56,040 nt of DNA from a virus: positions 1-56,040 of the IMG/VR virus record IMGVR_UViG_3300027739_000014. One strand, given 5' to 3'. The position numbers and the translations under genes are program-made. Under the pieces are notes generated by a model. The model saw only the letters and a list, made by a program, of their open reading frames with translations, searched no databases and was not told the origin of the DNA. Below, piece by piece: positions 26,295 to 35,116 of the stretch; within the stretch, counting starts at the first letter, position 1, and each line of letters starts with the position of its first letter.

Positions 26295-26701
26295 TATTTT
26301 AACGCATTAACAATATTCCATAACTCGCGCAGTCCAAAATAGTCCAGTAACCCTACGATAATCGCCACCGATCCAATAAATATCAACAATAACGCCCACC
26401 AATTCTTTTTCATCCATTGGTAAGGTTTGTGGCTTCCGGTTTTAACGTGTTCTTTAAACTCTAGAACAACTTCTGCCCTCTTGTTGCTTTCTCTCTGTAA
26501 CTCCGCGACAGTGCCGTTCAGTTCTTTAAGATGTTCCTTTATGTCTTTAAGATCTTTGTTTGTTATCCATGCAGTTGCCGCAAGATCTTTATGCACACCC
26601 TTTATGCCGTCTGTTATAGCATTACGGATATCATTATGAGCATTTAGATTGTTTAATTGAATGTCCTCTACGGCTTTAAATATAAGAGTTAGATCTGCCA
26701 T
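26294..26701 (-). CDS. Coiled-coil protein with a C-terminal membrane anchor (XhlA-like plan), 135 aa
   Basis: Residues 1-95 are helical and charged, with heptad-like spacing around KDLKDIKEHLKELNGTVAELQRE (about 50-72). Residues about 101-123 (WWALLLIFIGSVAIIVGLLDYFG) form one membrane helix. The order, a cytoplasmic coiled coil then a membrane helix, resembles XhlA-type holin partners or holin-associated proteins. The stop overlaps the start of the metacaspase gene (TAATG), so the two are made together. It could anchor or regulate the protease at the membrane. Confidence 0.6.
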   Translation of the reverse strand: MADLTLIFKAVEDIQLNNLNAHNDIRNAITDGIKGVHKDLAATAWITNKDLKDIKEHLKELNGTVAELQRESNKRAEVVLEFKEHVKTGSHKPYQWMKKNWWALLLIFIGSVAIIVGLLDYFGLRELWNIVNALK

Positions 26702-27073
26702 TTATATCGCTTGATTAATTGTGTACCAATATTCAAATCCATCATATAGAAAAACAACAATGTTTACAACGCCGGCTGTCTCTACATAGGCGAATGAACT
26801 GTTAGATTTACGAAATCCATTGAAGACTGGTATGTGTGTTCCATCTCCAATCAGTCTATAAATTGCCCCAAAACCGGGAATAGGTGTTAACACTATGCTT
26901 GGCGCGAGCGTGTCGTTTGTAATTAATGTATGTTCACAAACAGTACATCCTCTATTAAATGGAATAGCTACATTATATGATGCTGTCTGTGCATATAAAT
27001 CGCCAAAATTATTTGCCAATTTTGCTGTTAGAGCTACACCATTATCTCCTACTAATACCGTTTGATTTGCCAT
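26702..27073 (-). CDS. Small beta-rich structural protein, 123 aa, unknown
   Basis: A Gly/Asn/Val-rich, beta-type protein with one CxxC (TVCEHT region is C-V-C-E, C43 and C46). No signal peptide. It ends 1 base before the coiled-coil membrane protein and starts 11 bases after the 1025-residue protein. It could be a small tail-fibre or decoration subunit. No family recognised. Confidence 0.5.
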   Translation of the reverse strand: MANQTVLVGDNGVALTAKLANNFGDLYAQTASYNVAIPFNRGCTVCEHTLITNDTLAPSIVLTPIPGFGAIYRLIGDGTHIPVFNGFRKSNSSFAYVETAGVVNIVVFLYDGFEYWYTINQAI

Positions 27074-27084
27074 ATTCTATTTGC

Positions 27085-30000
27085 TTATGTTAATAACTCT
27101 AGTGTTGCCGATAATGCGTTTGTGAGTTCATAAGATAATTCATTCTGAGTAATCCATAAAACATCTTTATCCTCATTATAAGATATTAATGTTGTAGTTG
27201 AAGATTCATAAGTTCCTGTTCCACAAACAAATTCGTATGTCAACGTACTTGGATTAATCCTTAAAACTGAAGGCACAACTGTTTCACCCCCTCCGTTAAC
27301 ATAAGATATTCTATTTCTAATTCCACTAAATATTATGCCATTGCTTGTTATTGCATGGTTATCTTTCATTTTATAATTTGAATACCAATCACCAAATCCA
27401 GTTTTAGCATCTACCGCATTAGTGGCACATGGAATAAGTAACTTATCAAACTCGGTAAAATCTATAAATCCAAAAGGCATTCGGGCTATAAGTGTTGATT
27501 TGTGAATAATATATATTGGAATACACCAATAACCGCCACTGAGTTCTACCGTTATATCTGAAGAAACTAAGTATTCTTGATAAAACATTATGTAATCTCC
27601 GCATAATACCAGTCTTCCAAAATATTGTCTTCCAAGCCATGCGGCATCTCGTATTTCAATATTAAAATATATTGATTTGTTATTAAGATCACTCGCGCTG
27701 ACAACACTTCTTATATCAACAATCTTTACTATTGGATATTGGTTTATAAGATCTTCGGTTCCTGTGTGTAAAACTCCAAGACTATCAGCAAATGAACAAT
27801 TCATCATTGCACGAATCTCTGTTCTAAATAGTCCAATAAATAAATAATCACCATCATTTCCAAGACCAGACTGCATAAATTGGTCACTCGATTTTAATAA
27901 TGTAATCAATCTGTCCCTTGCCTCATTATCGCTTTCACCAGACTCTTTATAGATATTAATCCAACTTAAAACCGCTGTCTCTACGGCTGCATTAGAGTAG
28001 TTAGCACCCGTTAATCCAAGTTGATTATACCTTAGATCATAAGAATAGGCAAAATTTATATCATAGGCACAATCAATTTTTGTATCAACCAAAATCCCTG
28101 TACCCAGATAATTTAACCAATCAATAACGCCAAATACTATTCCGTCCATATAAGAAAGTTGTCTTCGATGTTGTGCTGTATAGTATAATAATGGACTATT
28201 AAGAGACATAAAAGTCATATCCAATACGGAAATTGTTTGTTTCTTAATATTTGCTCCGGATGTATTAAGGCCATTTATGAAATCTACTATTATTATTGTA
28301 CCTGGATAACCAATCAATATTAAATATCTATCATTTACCAATAAACTTGATTCTATACTAATAGGATTGGGTAGGTATGTTTTTTCCGTAAGATCATTAA
28401 GATTATAAATAAGTAATGGCTCATATCTGGTTCCGATAACTAAAACAATGTCCTCAACTTCGTAAACATTTTCAGGATATCCATAAATAGCAGTTAAATT
28501 ATTTAATTCAGTTATTCTTACGAAGATGTGATTAATGTCATTAAAACTTTTTATCTCGGCAGTATAAATATTTTGATTTAGTTCTTTAATATCTATAGCT
28601 AAATAAAGAATATCAAAAACATTCAAATATTCAAAATCCTCATAATCATAATAATTGTCTTCATCGGTTAAGTCTAATATTTCTATTGTTCCTCCCTTAT
28701 CTGTATCATTTAACTCTCTTATAAGAAATCCTAGCGGGTTAGTGTCTGGATCATAATAAAAAGAAGGATCACTAGTATCTACATAAACAAACTTACTTCC
28801 ATACGGCTGGATTGCATGATCTCCTCTAGGAAAGCATTCATTCCCTTGATAATCCTCTATTATTGCCATCCATGTATCACTATCATCATATCCATATTGA
28901 TTATGGAAATTGCATAGATAATATGATACACTAGCACTATTTTCAAAATAATAATCTTCTCTTGTAATTATTCCTCTTGTAATATGATTAAATCTATGTT
29001 TATCTAGTAGGTCGGGATGGAGGAAATCACCTGTCTCTCTGTCAATATAGTGAGCATACATAGGTCTGGAAATACCCTCATAAGATGCCATCATCAGATA
29101 TTTATTAACCTGGGCGGCACCAAAACCATAAAATAAACCTACTGCCCACCAATTTTCATCATACGACGCTTCACTAGTAAATACTGTTGTACAATTATGT
29201 GGTACTGCCGACAAGCTAGTAAATGATTCAATATCCGTAATATGTGAACCCATGTCTAAGGCCTCATACGGAGAGTCGGTGTTTGATACAAGTATAAAAG
29301 CATTAATAATATTATTTAAGTCGGCAAGGCACCATCTATCCTCTCCGGAATAATAACATCTATAAAATACACGAAGATAAATACTTGCTGTTCCTTCATT
29401 TATTTTACTATCATCTTCATGTACATAAATTCTGTCAAATTTTATAGTAGTACCTGATGTTCCTACAAGTTGAGGCAGTGTGGCATTTGCAATAATAGTA
29501 GCCTTGATATTATCAAACAACATATCATTTGCTCCAGATCCGTGCGTAGAGGCTTTAATGTACTTGCCAGTAAAAATTGACAATGCAAACGTAAATGTAA
29601 ATTTTATTCCAAATTTTCGTACAGCAACTCTTTCAAGTTCCTCGTCCGTATTATCAAAAACATATTTCCATTGGTTTTCAACAACGGAATACTCACCTAT
29701 GCTTGGACTATTAGTCCACCCATGCAGAGGAATTATCAAATTCCCATCTTCAGAAATACCCGTTGATTGATATGTGCCGCGACGAGGCTCTATAAAATTA
29801 AATAAATACGGAGAACCGATGCCCCACCCATACGGCCTATCGTACGTTGAATTTTTAAGTACATCTAAGAGAGTAAGTTCAAATTTCTCGTTTTTAGTAA
29901 AATCCCAAATGTAAATAGTTGGGTCAAAAGTCCCGTTTTGTGGTGCTATAAAATTTCCTAATAGATTACTATTATGAAGATTATATATTGCCTCATTTTC

Positions 30001-30162
30001 ACTAGATCTAACTGGCACTGTAAAAAGTTTTGGAAAAAGTGAATCTGGAAAAATAGTGAAATATTGACCATTTGAAAGTTGAATAACGCAGACATACCTA
30101 CCATTAAAATCGTATAAATTAACCGCAGAAATTCCAAGTGATAATAATAGTTTATAACTCAT
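27085..30162 (-). CDS. Large beta-rich virion or adhesin protein, 1025 aa, unknown family
   Basis: The protein is rich in Tyr, Asn, Asp, Ile and Ser, with repeated short beta strands such as YVCVIQLSNGQYFTIFPDSLF (starts at residue 24) and YLILIGYPGTIIIVDFING. The pattern suggests beta-propeller or similar repeats, with no catalytic motif seen. There is no signal peptide. The gene is clearly AT-richer than the capsid and TerL genes. It overlaps the upstream 257-residue gene by 4 bases, and both belong to the adhesin-like block 27-32 kb. Likely a large tail-fibre or appendage protein. Confidence 0.55.
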   Translation of the reverse strand: MSYKLLLSLGISAVNLYDFNGRYVCVIQLSNGQYFTIFPDSLFPKLFTVPVRSSENEAIYNLHNSNLLGNFIAPQNGTFDPTIYIWDFTKNEKFELTLLDVLKNSTYDRPYGWGIGSPYLFNFIEPRRGTYQSTGISEDGNLIIPLHGWTNSPSIGEYSVVENQWKYVFDNTDEELERVAVRKFGIKFTFTFALSIFTGKYIKASTHGSGANDMLFDNIKATIIANATLPQLVGTSGTTIKFDRIYVHEDDSKINEGTASIYLRVFYRCYYSGEDRWCLADLNNIINAFILVSNTDSPYEALDMGSHITDIESFTSLSAVPHNCTTVFTSEASYDENWWAVGLFYGFGAAQVNKYLMMASYEGISRPMYAHYIDRETGDFLHPDLLDKHRFNHITRGIITREDYYFENSASVSYYLCNFHNQYGYDDSDTWMAIIEDYQGNECFPRGDHAIQPYGSKFVYVDTSDPSFYYDPDTNPLGFLIRELNDTDKGGTIEILDLTDEDNYYDYEDFEYLNVFDILYLAIDIKELNQNIYTAEIKSFNDINHIFVRITELNNLTAIYGYPENVYEVEDIVLVIGTRYEPLLIYNLNDLTEKTYLPNPISIESSLLVNDRYLILIGYPGTIIIVDFINGLNTSGANIKKQTISVLDMTFMSLNSPLLYYTAQHRRQLSYMDGIVFGVIDWLNYLGTGILVDTKIDCAYDINFAYSYDLRYNQLGLTGANYSNAAVETAVLSWINIYKESGESDNEARDRLITLLKSSDQFMQSGLGNDGDYLFIGLFRTEIRAMMNCSFADSLGVLHTGTEDLINQYPIVKIVDIRSVVSASDLNNKSIYFNIEIRDAAWLGRQYFGRLVLCGDYIMFYQEYLVSSDITVELSGGYWCIPIYIIHKSTLIARMPFGFIDFTEFDKLLIPCATNAVDAKTGFGDWYSNYKMKDNHAITSNGIIFSGIRNRISYVNGGGETVVPSVLRINPSTLTYEFVCGTGTYESSTTTLISYNEDKDVLWITQNELSYELTNALSATLELLT

Positions 30163-30932
30163 ATTATTTGCGTTATATTGATAATTCCTAATTCGTCAAG
30201 TTTTACCACATTAAAAGTAAGAATAGATGCTGTTGTTAGCGTTGTATATCTCTGTGTTAAACCATCAATGTAAGTATTACCATCCTGACAAACTGTTTCT
30301 ATGTTTGTATGGTCATAGTTAATATACCAATAAAATATTATATCAAACAGATTATTAATAGCATAATTAAAATTAGCTTGGAAATGGATTTTTACATTAA
30401 AATTACATGGAGCAGTAAGGTTAGTAAGTCTAATATTTAAAATCTTATGTCTAAGCGATTGAGCAAAATTAGTTTGGCGATAAATAATATCATAATGTAA
30501 TTTTGATGGATAGTAGTTTGGTATAATTATATTTAGTTCAGTAAGTTCCGGATAAATCATCATATTGCTTCCAAAATAATGACTAATCACCGGGGATATA
30601 ATAAAAGGTTCTAGATCAAAACACAATATCTTTCCGTATGCAAGGTTTCTTTTTATTTCTCCATCAATATAAACAGTATCTCCGGGCATAGTGATTAATA
30701 ACTTATCCTGTGGTGCTGTTATGGTAAAAGTCCTTGGATCTAATACATTGAAGAGAGTTAAGTTTGGCTCAATAGGTAATGAAATTATGTCAACCTGGGC
30801 CTCAATAGAATAGGTTTCAATACTTATCCCATTGAAAAAGGTATAATATACTACATTACCCGCAAGGACCGATTTGCCCGGATAATATTCACGAGTACCG
30901 CTTACTAACCAGTTTTTGAGAAGTATGCTCAT
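30159..30932 (-). CDS. Beta-rich protein, 257 aa, probable tail appendage, unknown
   Basis: No family recognised. The sequence is rich in aromatic and beta-branched residues (WYINYDHTNIET, YGKILCFDLEPFIISP) with no signal peptide or membrane segment. It begins immediately after the stop of the Ig/Fn3/BspA-like protein and overlaps the 1025-residue gene by 4 bases, so the three are probably co-translated as parts of one appendage. Low GC content as in its neighbours. Confidence 0.5.
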   Translation of the reverse strand: MSILLKNWLVSGTREYYPGKSVLAGNVVYYTFFNGISIETYSIEAQVDIISLPIEPNLTLFNVLDPRTFTITAPQDKLLITMPGDTVYIDGEIKRNLAYGKILCFDLEPFIISPVISHYFGSNMMIYPELTELNIIIPNYYPSKLHYDIIYRQTNFAQSLRHKILNIRLTNLTAPCNFNVKIHFQANFNYAINNLFDIIFYWYINYDHTNIETVCQDGNTYIDGLTQRYTTLTTASILTFNVVKLDELGIINITQII

Positions 30933-32297
30933 TTATAATAATCCCCCATCTACTATGATCCAAAGATCATCCGCTATAAGAGACGCTCTTGCCGCTTGGC
31001 CACCTCCTGCGACTGAATACTTACTAGCAATTTGAAATGTTAATGAGTTTGCAACATCTCCTGCTGCCCATGCAATAAGTGTTGCGTCATAATTAGTAGA
31101 AGTTCCTGGTAGATTAATATCAGATGTAACGGAAACTATGTTTGAGAGATTTGTTGCAGATGCAAGAGAAAATCCTGCCAATGACTGTTTAAAACTAGTG
31201 CAAAACCTAAGCATAGATGTAAAATCGGTCACTAGAGATGTATTAAAATGCAATACACTACCATTAAATAATGCACAAAACTGGAACATCCTATTCATAT
31301 CGGTCACATGGGACGTATTTGGATTATCAATATAATTAGCTGTTAAATTAAGGCAGCCATTAAAAACTGAAACCGTTGTTGACCACTTAATATTCCCCCA
31401 TTGATCAAGACTAGTTGGCTTTGCACGGTCGGTTCCAGTTTCCGCATAAGCAAAACATGAAAGAGAACCCCTTATCTTCACCTGGTAGATTCCTGGTGCA
31501 GCATAAACATGTGTTTTTGTCCCTGTTGTGGTAAATGTTTCTTCACCGCCTCCAGCACCCCAGTCAATATAATAATTTCCTGCGTCTTTAGCGGTAACGG
31601 GTAAAATAAAGGTATTGTTTGCGCTACCAGGCAGAGCAGTGTTAATAGTCATCTTAAAATAGGTGTCAATGATATTGCTCTCAATACTTTCTATCACACC
31701 ATTATATGCTACTACATAGAAATAATATAACTCTCCTGCGGTTAATCCTGTGGCAGTATAAGTATTAACATTTGCGAGCGTAGTTCCTTTCTCAATATAA
31801 TTTAATCCACCATCCGTAGAGATGTAAATACGATAACCTGTTTCGCTTGAAGAAAGGTCTGTCCAAGATAAATCTACCTCCGTATCTCTATAAACTATGG
31901 CATAAAGATCTATTGGTCCAAAGAAAGCTGTTACTGTAAAATTGACAAAACTAGATGCCTGATCTCCAGAAATATTTTTAATGGGATTTAAAGCCGGCCT
32001 AGTATAACTAACTGAGATAACACCTACATCACTAAATGGAACTGTTGTAGTAAGTGTAACTACTGCACCGAGAATGTTAACACTCCCAATGGTTTTTCCG
32101 GCAATAACAAATGCCGTTGTTGCAGGTATGCTTGTTATATCAAGAATCTGATCAAAAGTTATATTAACTTTATCTAAATCTGTATTGGCTATCTCAGCAG
32201 ATAAAGGATAAGGTCCTGATACAATAGTCCTATTGGCCTTTATGCGGCCACTTGATAGTATTCCCATTTCACTTATTCCTATTTGTTTGAGTCCCAT
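30933..32297 (-). CDS. Multi-domain adhesin: Ig-like, fibronectin III, PKD-like and BspA-like repeats, 454 aa
   Basis: In order: residues about 28-122 an Ig-like domain of the SwmB type (YPLSAEIANTDLDKVNITFDQ); about 127-210 a fibronectin type III domain (VDLSWTDLSSSETGYRIYIS, YYFYVVAYN); about 214-277 a PKD-like domain (YYIDWGAGG, THVYAAPGIYQVKI); about 325-395 two BspA-like/DUF285 repeats (TSHVTDMNRMFQFC, TSLVTDFTSMLRFC); and a C-terminal block YDATLIAW...SKYSVAGGGQAARASLI typical of such repeats. The PKD-like domain resembles that in the gene at 18654-20654. No signal peptide, so it is likely a virion adhesin rather than secreted. Confidence 0.7.
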   Translation of the reverse strand: MGLKQIGISEMGILSSGRIKANRTIVSGPYPLSAEIANTDLDKVNITFDQILDITSIPATTAFVIAGKTIGSVNILGAVVTLTTTVPFSDVGVISVSYTRPALNPIKNISGDQASSFVNFTVTAFFGPIDLYAIVYRDTEVDLSWTDLSSSETGYRIYISTDGGLNYIEKGTTLANVNTYTATGLTAGELYYFYVVAYNGVIESIESNIIDTYFKMTINTALPGSANNTFILPVTAKDAGNYYIDWGAGGGEETFTTTGTKTHVYAAPGIYQVKIRGSLSCFAYAETGTDRAKPTSLDQWGNIKWSTTVSVFNGCLNLTANYIDNPNTSHVTDMNRMFQFCALFNGSVLHFNTSLVTDFTSMLRFCTSFKQSLAGFSLASATNLSNIVSVTSDINLPGTSTNYDATLIAWAAGDVANSLTFQIASKYSVAGGGQAARASLIADDLWIIVDGGLL

Positions 32298-32303
32298 GAC
32301 CGG

Positions 32304-32630
32304 TTATTTTAAGAACCAGACCTTGAAGAGTCCCAATGTAGGGACCAGCTTTGTGTATCTACCTTCAAAGATGCAGTATTGAGGATATGTGTAACCGAGA
32401 TATTTTGGGTTTACAACCCTAGATACGCCTGGTCTGCCGCCTTTTGCAATGACGTACTCCTCCTCCATCTCGTCCATCGTATCGCCATTCTCATCAAGAC
32501 ACATAAATGCCGTGACTATTTTTCCAGTAAAATCGTGTGCTGCCGGGGAGATGATGTCCCATACTTCGGGTGTTCCTGCTCCTCCATTGCCTATTGCAAC
32601 GTCATTTTTGTTTGTCTGAAAGCCACTCAT
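32304..32630 (-). CDS. Small structural protein, 108 aa, unknown
   Basis: A mixed alpha/beta protein with a central YVIAKGGRPGVSRVVNPKYLG and a C-terminal EGRYTKLVPTLGLFKVWFLK. No signal peptide. It is the first gene after the candidate terminator at 32680-32746, and lies 6 bases before the multi-domain adhesin. Possibly a connector between the virion and the adhesin block. No family recognised. Confidence 0.5.
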   Translation of the reverse strand: MSGFQTNKNDVAIGNGGAGTPEVWDIISPAAHDFTGKIVTAFMCLDENGDTMDEMEEEYVIAKGGRPGVSRVVNPKYLGYTYPQYCIFEGRYTKLVPTLGLFKVWFLK

Positions 32631-32679
32631 GGTAGTCTATTTTTTTGTTAAAGTTATAAAAAGCATCAAATATAAAGAC

Positions 32680-32746
32680 AGCGGATGTGCTATTATCCGC
32701 TGCCAACAATTTCTATATGAAAGAACATGGTTGTATTTATACAACC
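32680..32746 (-). terminator. Two hairpins at the end of the post-capsid gene, possible terminator
   Basis: Hairpin one: AGCGGAT at 32680-32686 pairs with ATCCGCT at 32695-32701. Hairpin two: GGTTGTA at 32729-32735 pairs with TACAACC at 32740-32746, loop TTTA, and covers the stop codon of the gene ending at 32737. On the minus strand the first stem is followed by gtctttatatttg, a weak T tract. A transcription boundary between the capsid block and the adhesin block is plausible. Confidence 0.4.
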
Positions 32747-33621
32747 GCTTTCGCTCTCTTCGTTTTTCCAATAAGATCCACTGTCTCCTGAAATTCCTTG
32801 TTTCCCATGTAGTAATCATACATGGCATCGTTGGGATCCGCTGACGGAGGAACCTTTATTATCTTGGTGGCCTTCTTGCCTTCCTCAAGCCAGAGCCATT
32901 CCTTCTTCACCACATCGTATTTAAGGTATCCCTTATCAACGATCTCCTGTATCTTTCCCCTGATGACGATCAGTTCTTCCATATTCGTCATCTCCATGAA
33001 CTTCTGATGACCGTGTTGCGGGTCACGCATGACCTGGTGTTCTATGGCCATCTTTACCTGGGCAAAGGTGAGGTTATCAACATTCTTGATGAAATAGGCT
33101 TTGGCCAGTGCCCTTAATCTCTCTTCTGAAAGTCCAAAGTCTTTGTTCCAGATCATTGTCTTTACACCTGAGATCAGGGATTCTCTTTCTGCCTTTCTCT
33201 CTGCATCCGTGATCAGGTCCTCAAACATGAACTTGATAGTTTTGCCCTGGTTCTCTCCACCCTTGCAATACTGTGACTTGGTGTAAAGGAACCACACCAA
33301 CTCGATATCCGTTTCCTCAAACGGTCTGCGGCCATTAAAACGAAAGTTCTTTGGTGTATATTTTTTCAGTCCGTGTTCTTTGATGATCACGTTCTCTGCA
33401 TATCTCCACTGATCTGTGCCTAACTTTGTCTTGACTGTTGCTGTCAACGGCCAGGACATTGAGTTTGGTTTATCCGGGAGTTTATTCTGCTTTGATCTGC
33501 TCGGAACAATACGTTCCGGAGGGTAGATAATTGTCAACGGCCACTTTCCATGAAAGCGTTCATTGATTGTTTTCACATCTGTTGGTGCCAACTTGTACGG
33601 TTCTTCATTCTTGTATAACAT
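32737..33621 (-). CDS. Conserved phage protein downstream of the major capsid gene, 294 aa
   Basis: No domain recognised. The sequence is Lys/Glu-rich with a possible DNA- or nucleoprotein-binding helical C-terminal half (DVVKKEWLWLEEGKK, YYMGNKEFQETVDLIGKTKRAK). I chose the ATG at 33621 (MLYKNEEPYK). A longer reading from a GTG at 33678 would run through the terminator hairpin at 33650-33683 and is unlikely. The gene follows the capsid gene directly, where crAss-like phages carry head-completion or decoration genes. Role unknown. Confidence 0.6.
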   Translation of the reverse strand: MLYKNEEPYKLAPTDVKTINERFHGKWPLTIIYPPERIVPSRSKQNKLPDKPNSMSWPLTATVKTKLGTDQWRYAENVIIKEHGLKKYTPKNFRFNGRRPFEETDIELVWFLYTKSQYCKGGENQGKTIKFMFEDLITDAERKAERESLISGVKTMIWNKDFGLSEERLRALAKAYFIKNVDNLTFAQVKMAIEHQVMRDPQHGHQKFMEMTNMEELIVIRGKIQEIVDKGYLKYDVVKKEWLWLEEGKKATKIIKVPPSADPNDAMYDYYMGNKEFQETVDLIGKTKRAKAVV

Positions 33622-33639
33622 AGCCTTTAAGTATTGGTT

Positions 33640-33683
33640 TAAAAAATCAAAAAGGAGAGAGGTTTTTAAGCCTCTCACCTTTT
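33640..33683 (-). terminator. Intrinsic terminator directly after the major capsid gene
   Basis: On the minus strand a 13-base stem (AAAAGGTGAGAGG, then CCTCTCTCCTTTT, one mismatch, loop CTTAAAAA) lies at 33650-33683 and is followed by a T tract (TGATTTTTT, 33641-33649). It begins 9 bases after the capsid stop codon. This fits partial termination that raises capsid mRNA over downstream genes. Confidence 0.65.
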
Positions 33684-33692
33684 ATGTTAAAG

Positions 33693-35066
33693 TTAGACTT
33701 CCATCAAAACGAACTGGTTGCCTCCACGGAAATGCGCTCCAATATGCGCACGCATGTAGGTGTACCTGCTGTCAAACTCAGTTACCTTCAGTCCTTCACC
33801 GGCACCGCCAACCTGCCAGACTTCCATCCTGCGGTTGTACTTGCCAAGGCCACGATAGCGGCATCCAATAGATGACACCATGTTGCCAGATACAGGATCC
33901 TTACGTTTGTTGATAGGCATCCAGATACCCATTCTCGGAGCCTCATAACCTGTGGCACCGTAAAGTTTTGGGTTATTGAATACGCCCATCCTCTTCATAA
34001 GGAACGTCCTCTCGGACTTCGTGAGGTAGGTGAAGTTCACTGAAGCACTCAGAGCTTCGTTGTTGTTGAAAAGAACACTGTTGGTGGCCTGTTTCGTATA
34101 ATTGATATTGGTGTTTGCGAAATACGTTACAAGTCCATTCTCAATGTCCTGATGGAGAGATATACCCAAAAGACCAAGGATGTAGTTTCCTGCATGTTCA
34201 CGGTCCAGGGTATTATCCATTTCATCAAATTCGTCAACATCAAATGCTCCTTGAGCATAGGTCTGCTCGTTCCCTACTCGTCTGATGTAAGGAATCATAC
34301 CTTCAGTGGTCTTTATTGGCCGGCCCGTGTCCGGGTCTATCAGTCCTGCGTTGGTAGTGATCTTGTTCCACAGCAATGCTCCGTCAATTTTCAGAGCCAT
34401 GCGATAGTCAATATCTACCTGTCCAAGAAAATAGTATGCAGGGATAGCCTGTCCACGACTGGTCACGTTGAACCATGTCTGGTTGACCATTTCTGTTCCG
34501 GTGTAACCGATGGTTTCCTTGATGATCTGAGCCACGTTGTCATACCTCCAAACGCCACGAATGGCACCATCTGGCTGACCTGACCCTTCTGACCATGCAT
34601 CTGTGAAAATCACAAGTTCTTCACCTGCGGCAAGAGCCGGGAACTGGTCTGATACCTCGTTAGGCTCAACGGTAAGAACCGGTGCGCCAGGAACGGTAGT
34701 GTCAATGTCAATGATCGAACCCGGAACTTCATTTGGGAATAGGATCTGATCCCAAAGTCTTGGATAGAAGTTATTATTCACATCAAGGTCCTGTGCATCC
34801 AGGGTGAAGGAGATAGGATCTCCTACAGCCGGTTGTACAACGGGATCAAGGACATGTATAATCTCATGTATCCTGTTCTCTTCCCAATGTCCGTATTCGT
34901 CAAGTGATACCTGTTCCTCAAATCCCATTGATCTGAGTAACTGGAAATACGATGCTCCCTGATCGCCAAAGCGACTGAAAAGCACGTTCAGATTCTCCGG
35001 TTTATGAATATCAAATCCGGATACAATGTCTGAGGCATATATTTGTGCGATTGCTTCTGGTCCCAT
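33693..35066 (-). CDS. Major capsid protein, 457 aa
   Basis: Length, acidic composition and gene order (after a scaffold-like gene, portal and TerL) fit the HK97-fold major capsid protein of crAss-like and related podoviruses. Visible blocks include EQVSLDEYGHWEENRIHEIIHV, an internal WFNVTSRGQAIPAYYFLGQVDIDYRMALKIDGALLW, and a C-terminal MRAHIGAHFRGGNQFVLMEV. No catalytic motif is expected. The ATG at 35066 follows an A/T-rich leader without a Shine-Dalgarno site. A terminator stem follows the stop codon. Confidence 0.75.
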   Translation of the reverse strand: MGPEAIAQIYASDIVSGFDIHKPENLNVLFSRFGDQGASYFQLLRSMGFEEQVSLDEYGHWEENRIHEIIHVLDPVVQPAVGDPISFTLDAQDLDVNNNFYPRLWDQILFPNEVPGSIIDIDTTVPGAPVLTVEPNEVSDQFPALAAGEELVIFTDAWSEGSGQPDGAIRGVWRYDNVAQIIKETIGYTGTEMVNQTWFNVTSRGQAIPAYYFLGQVDIDYRMALKIDGALLWNKITTNAGLIDPDTGRPIKTTEGMIPYIRRVGNEQTYAQGAFDVDEFDEMDNTLDREHAGNYILGLLGISLHQDIENGLVTYFANTNINYTKQATNSVLFNNNEALSASVNFTYLTKSERTFLMKRMGVFNNPKLYGATGYEAPRMGIWMPINKRKDPVSGNMVSSIGCRYRGLGKYNRRMEVWQVGGAGEGLKVTEFDSRYTYMRAHIGAHFRGGNQFVLMEV

Positions 35067-35116
35067 TTTATAGGATGTTAATTGTTAAACATAAATATTT
35101 GCCTCTCACTCTACTG

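Noticed and set aside
33622-33678. Extension of the post-capsid gene to a GTG start
   Set aside because: It would translate the terminator stem; the ATG at 33621 is cleaner.
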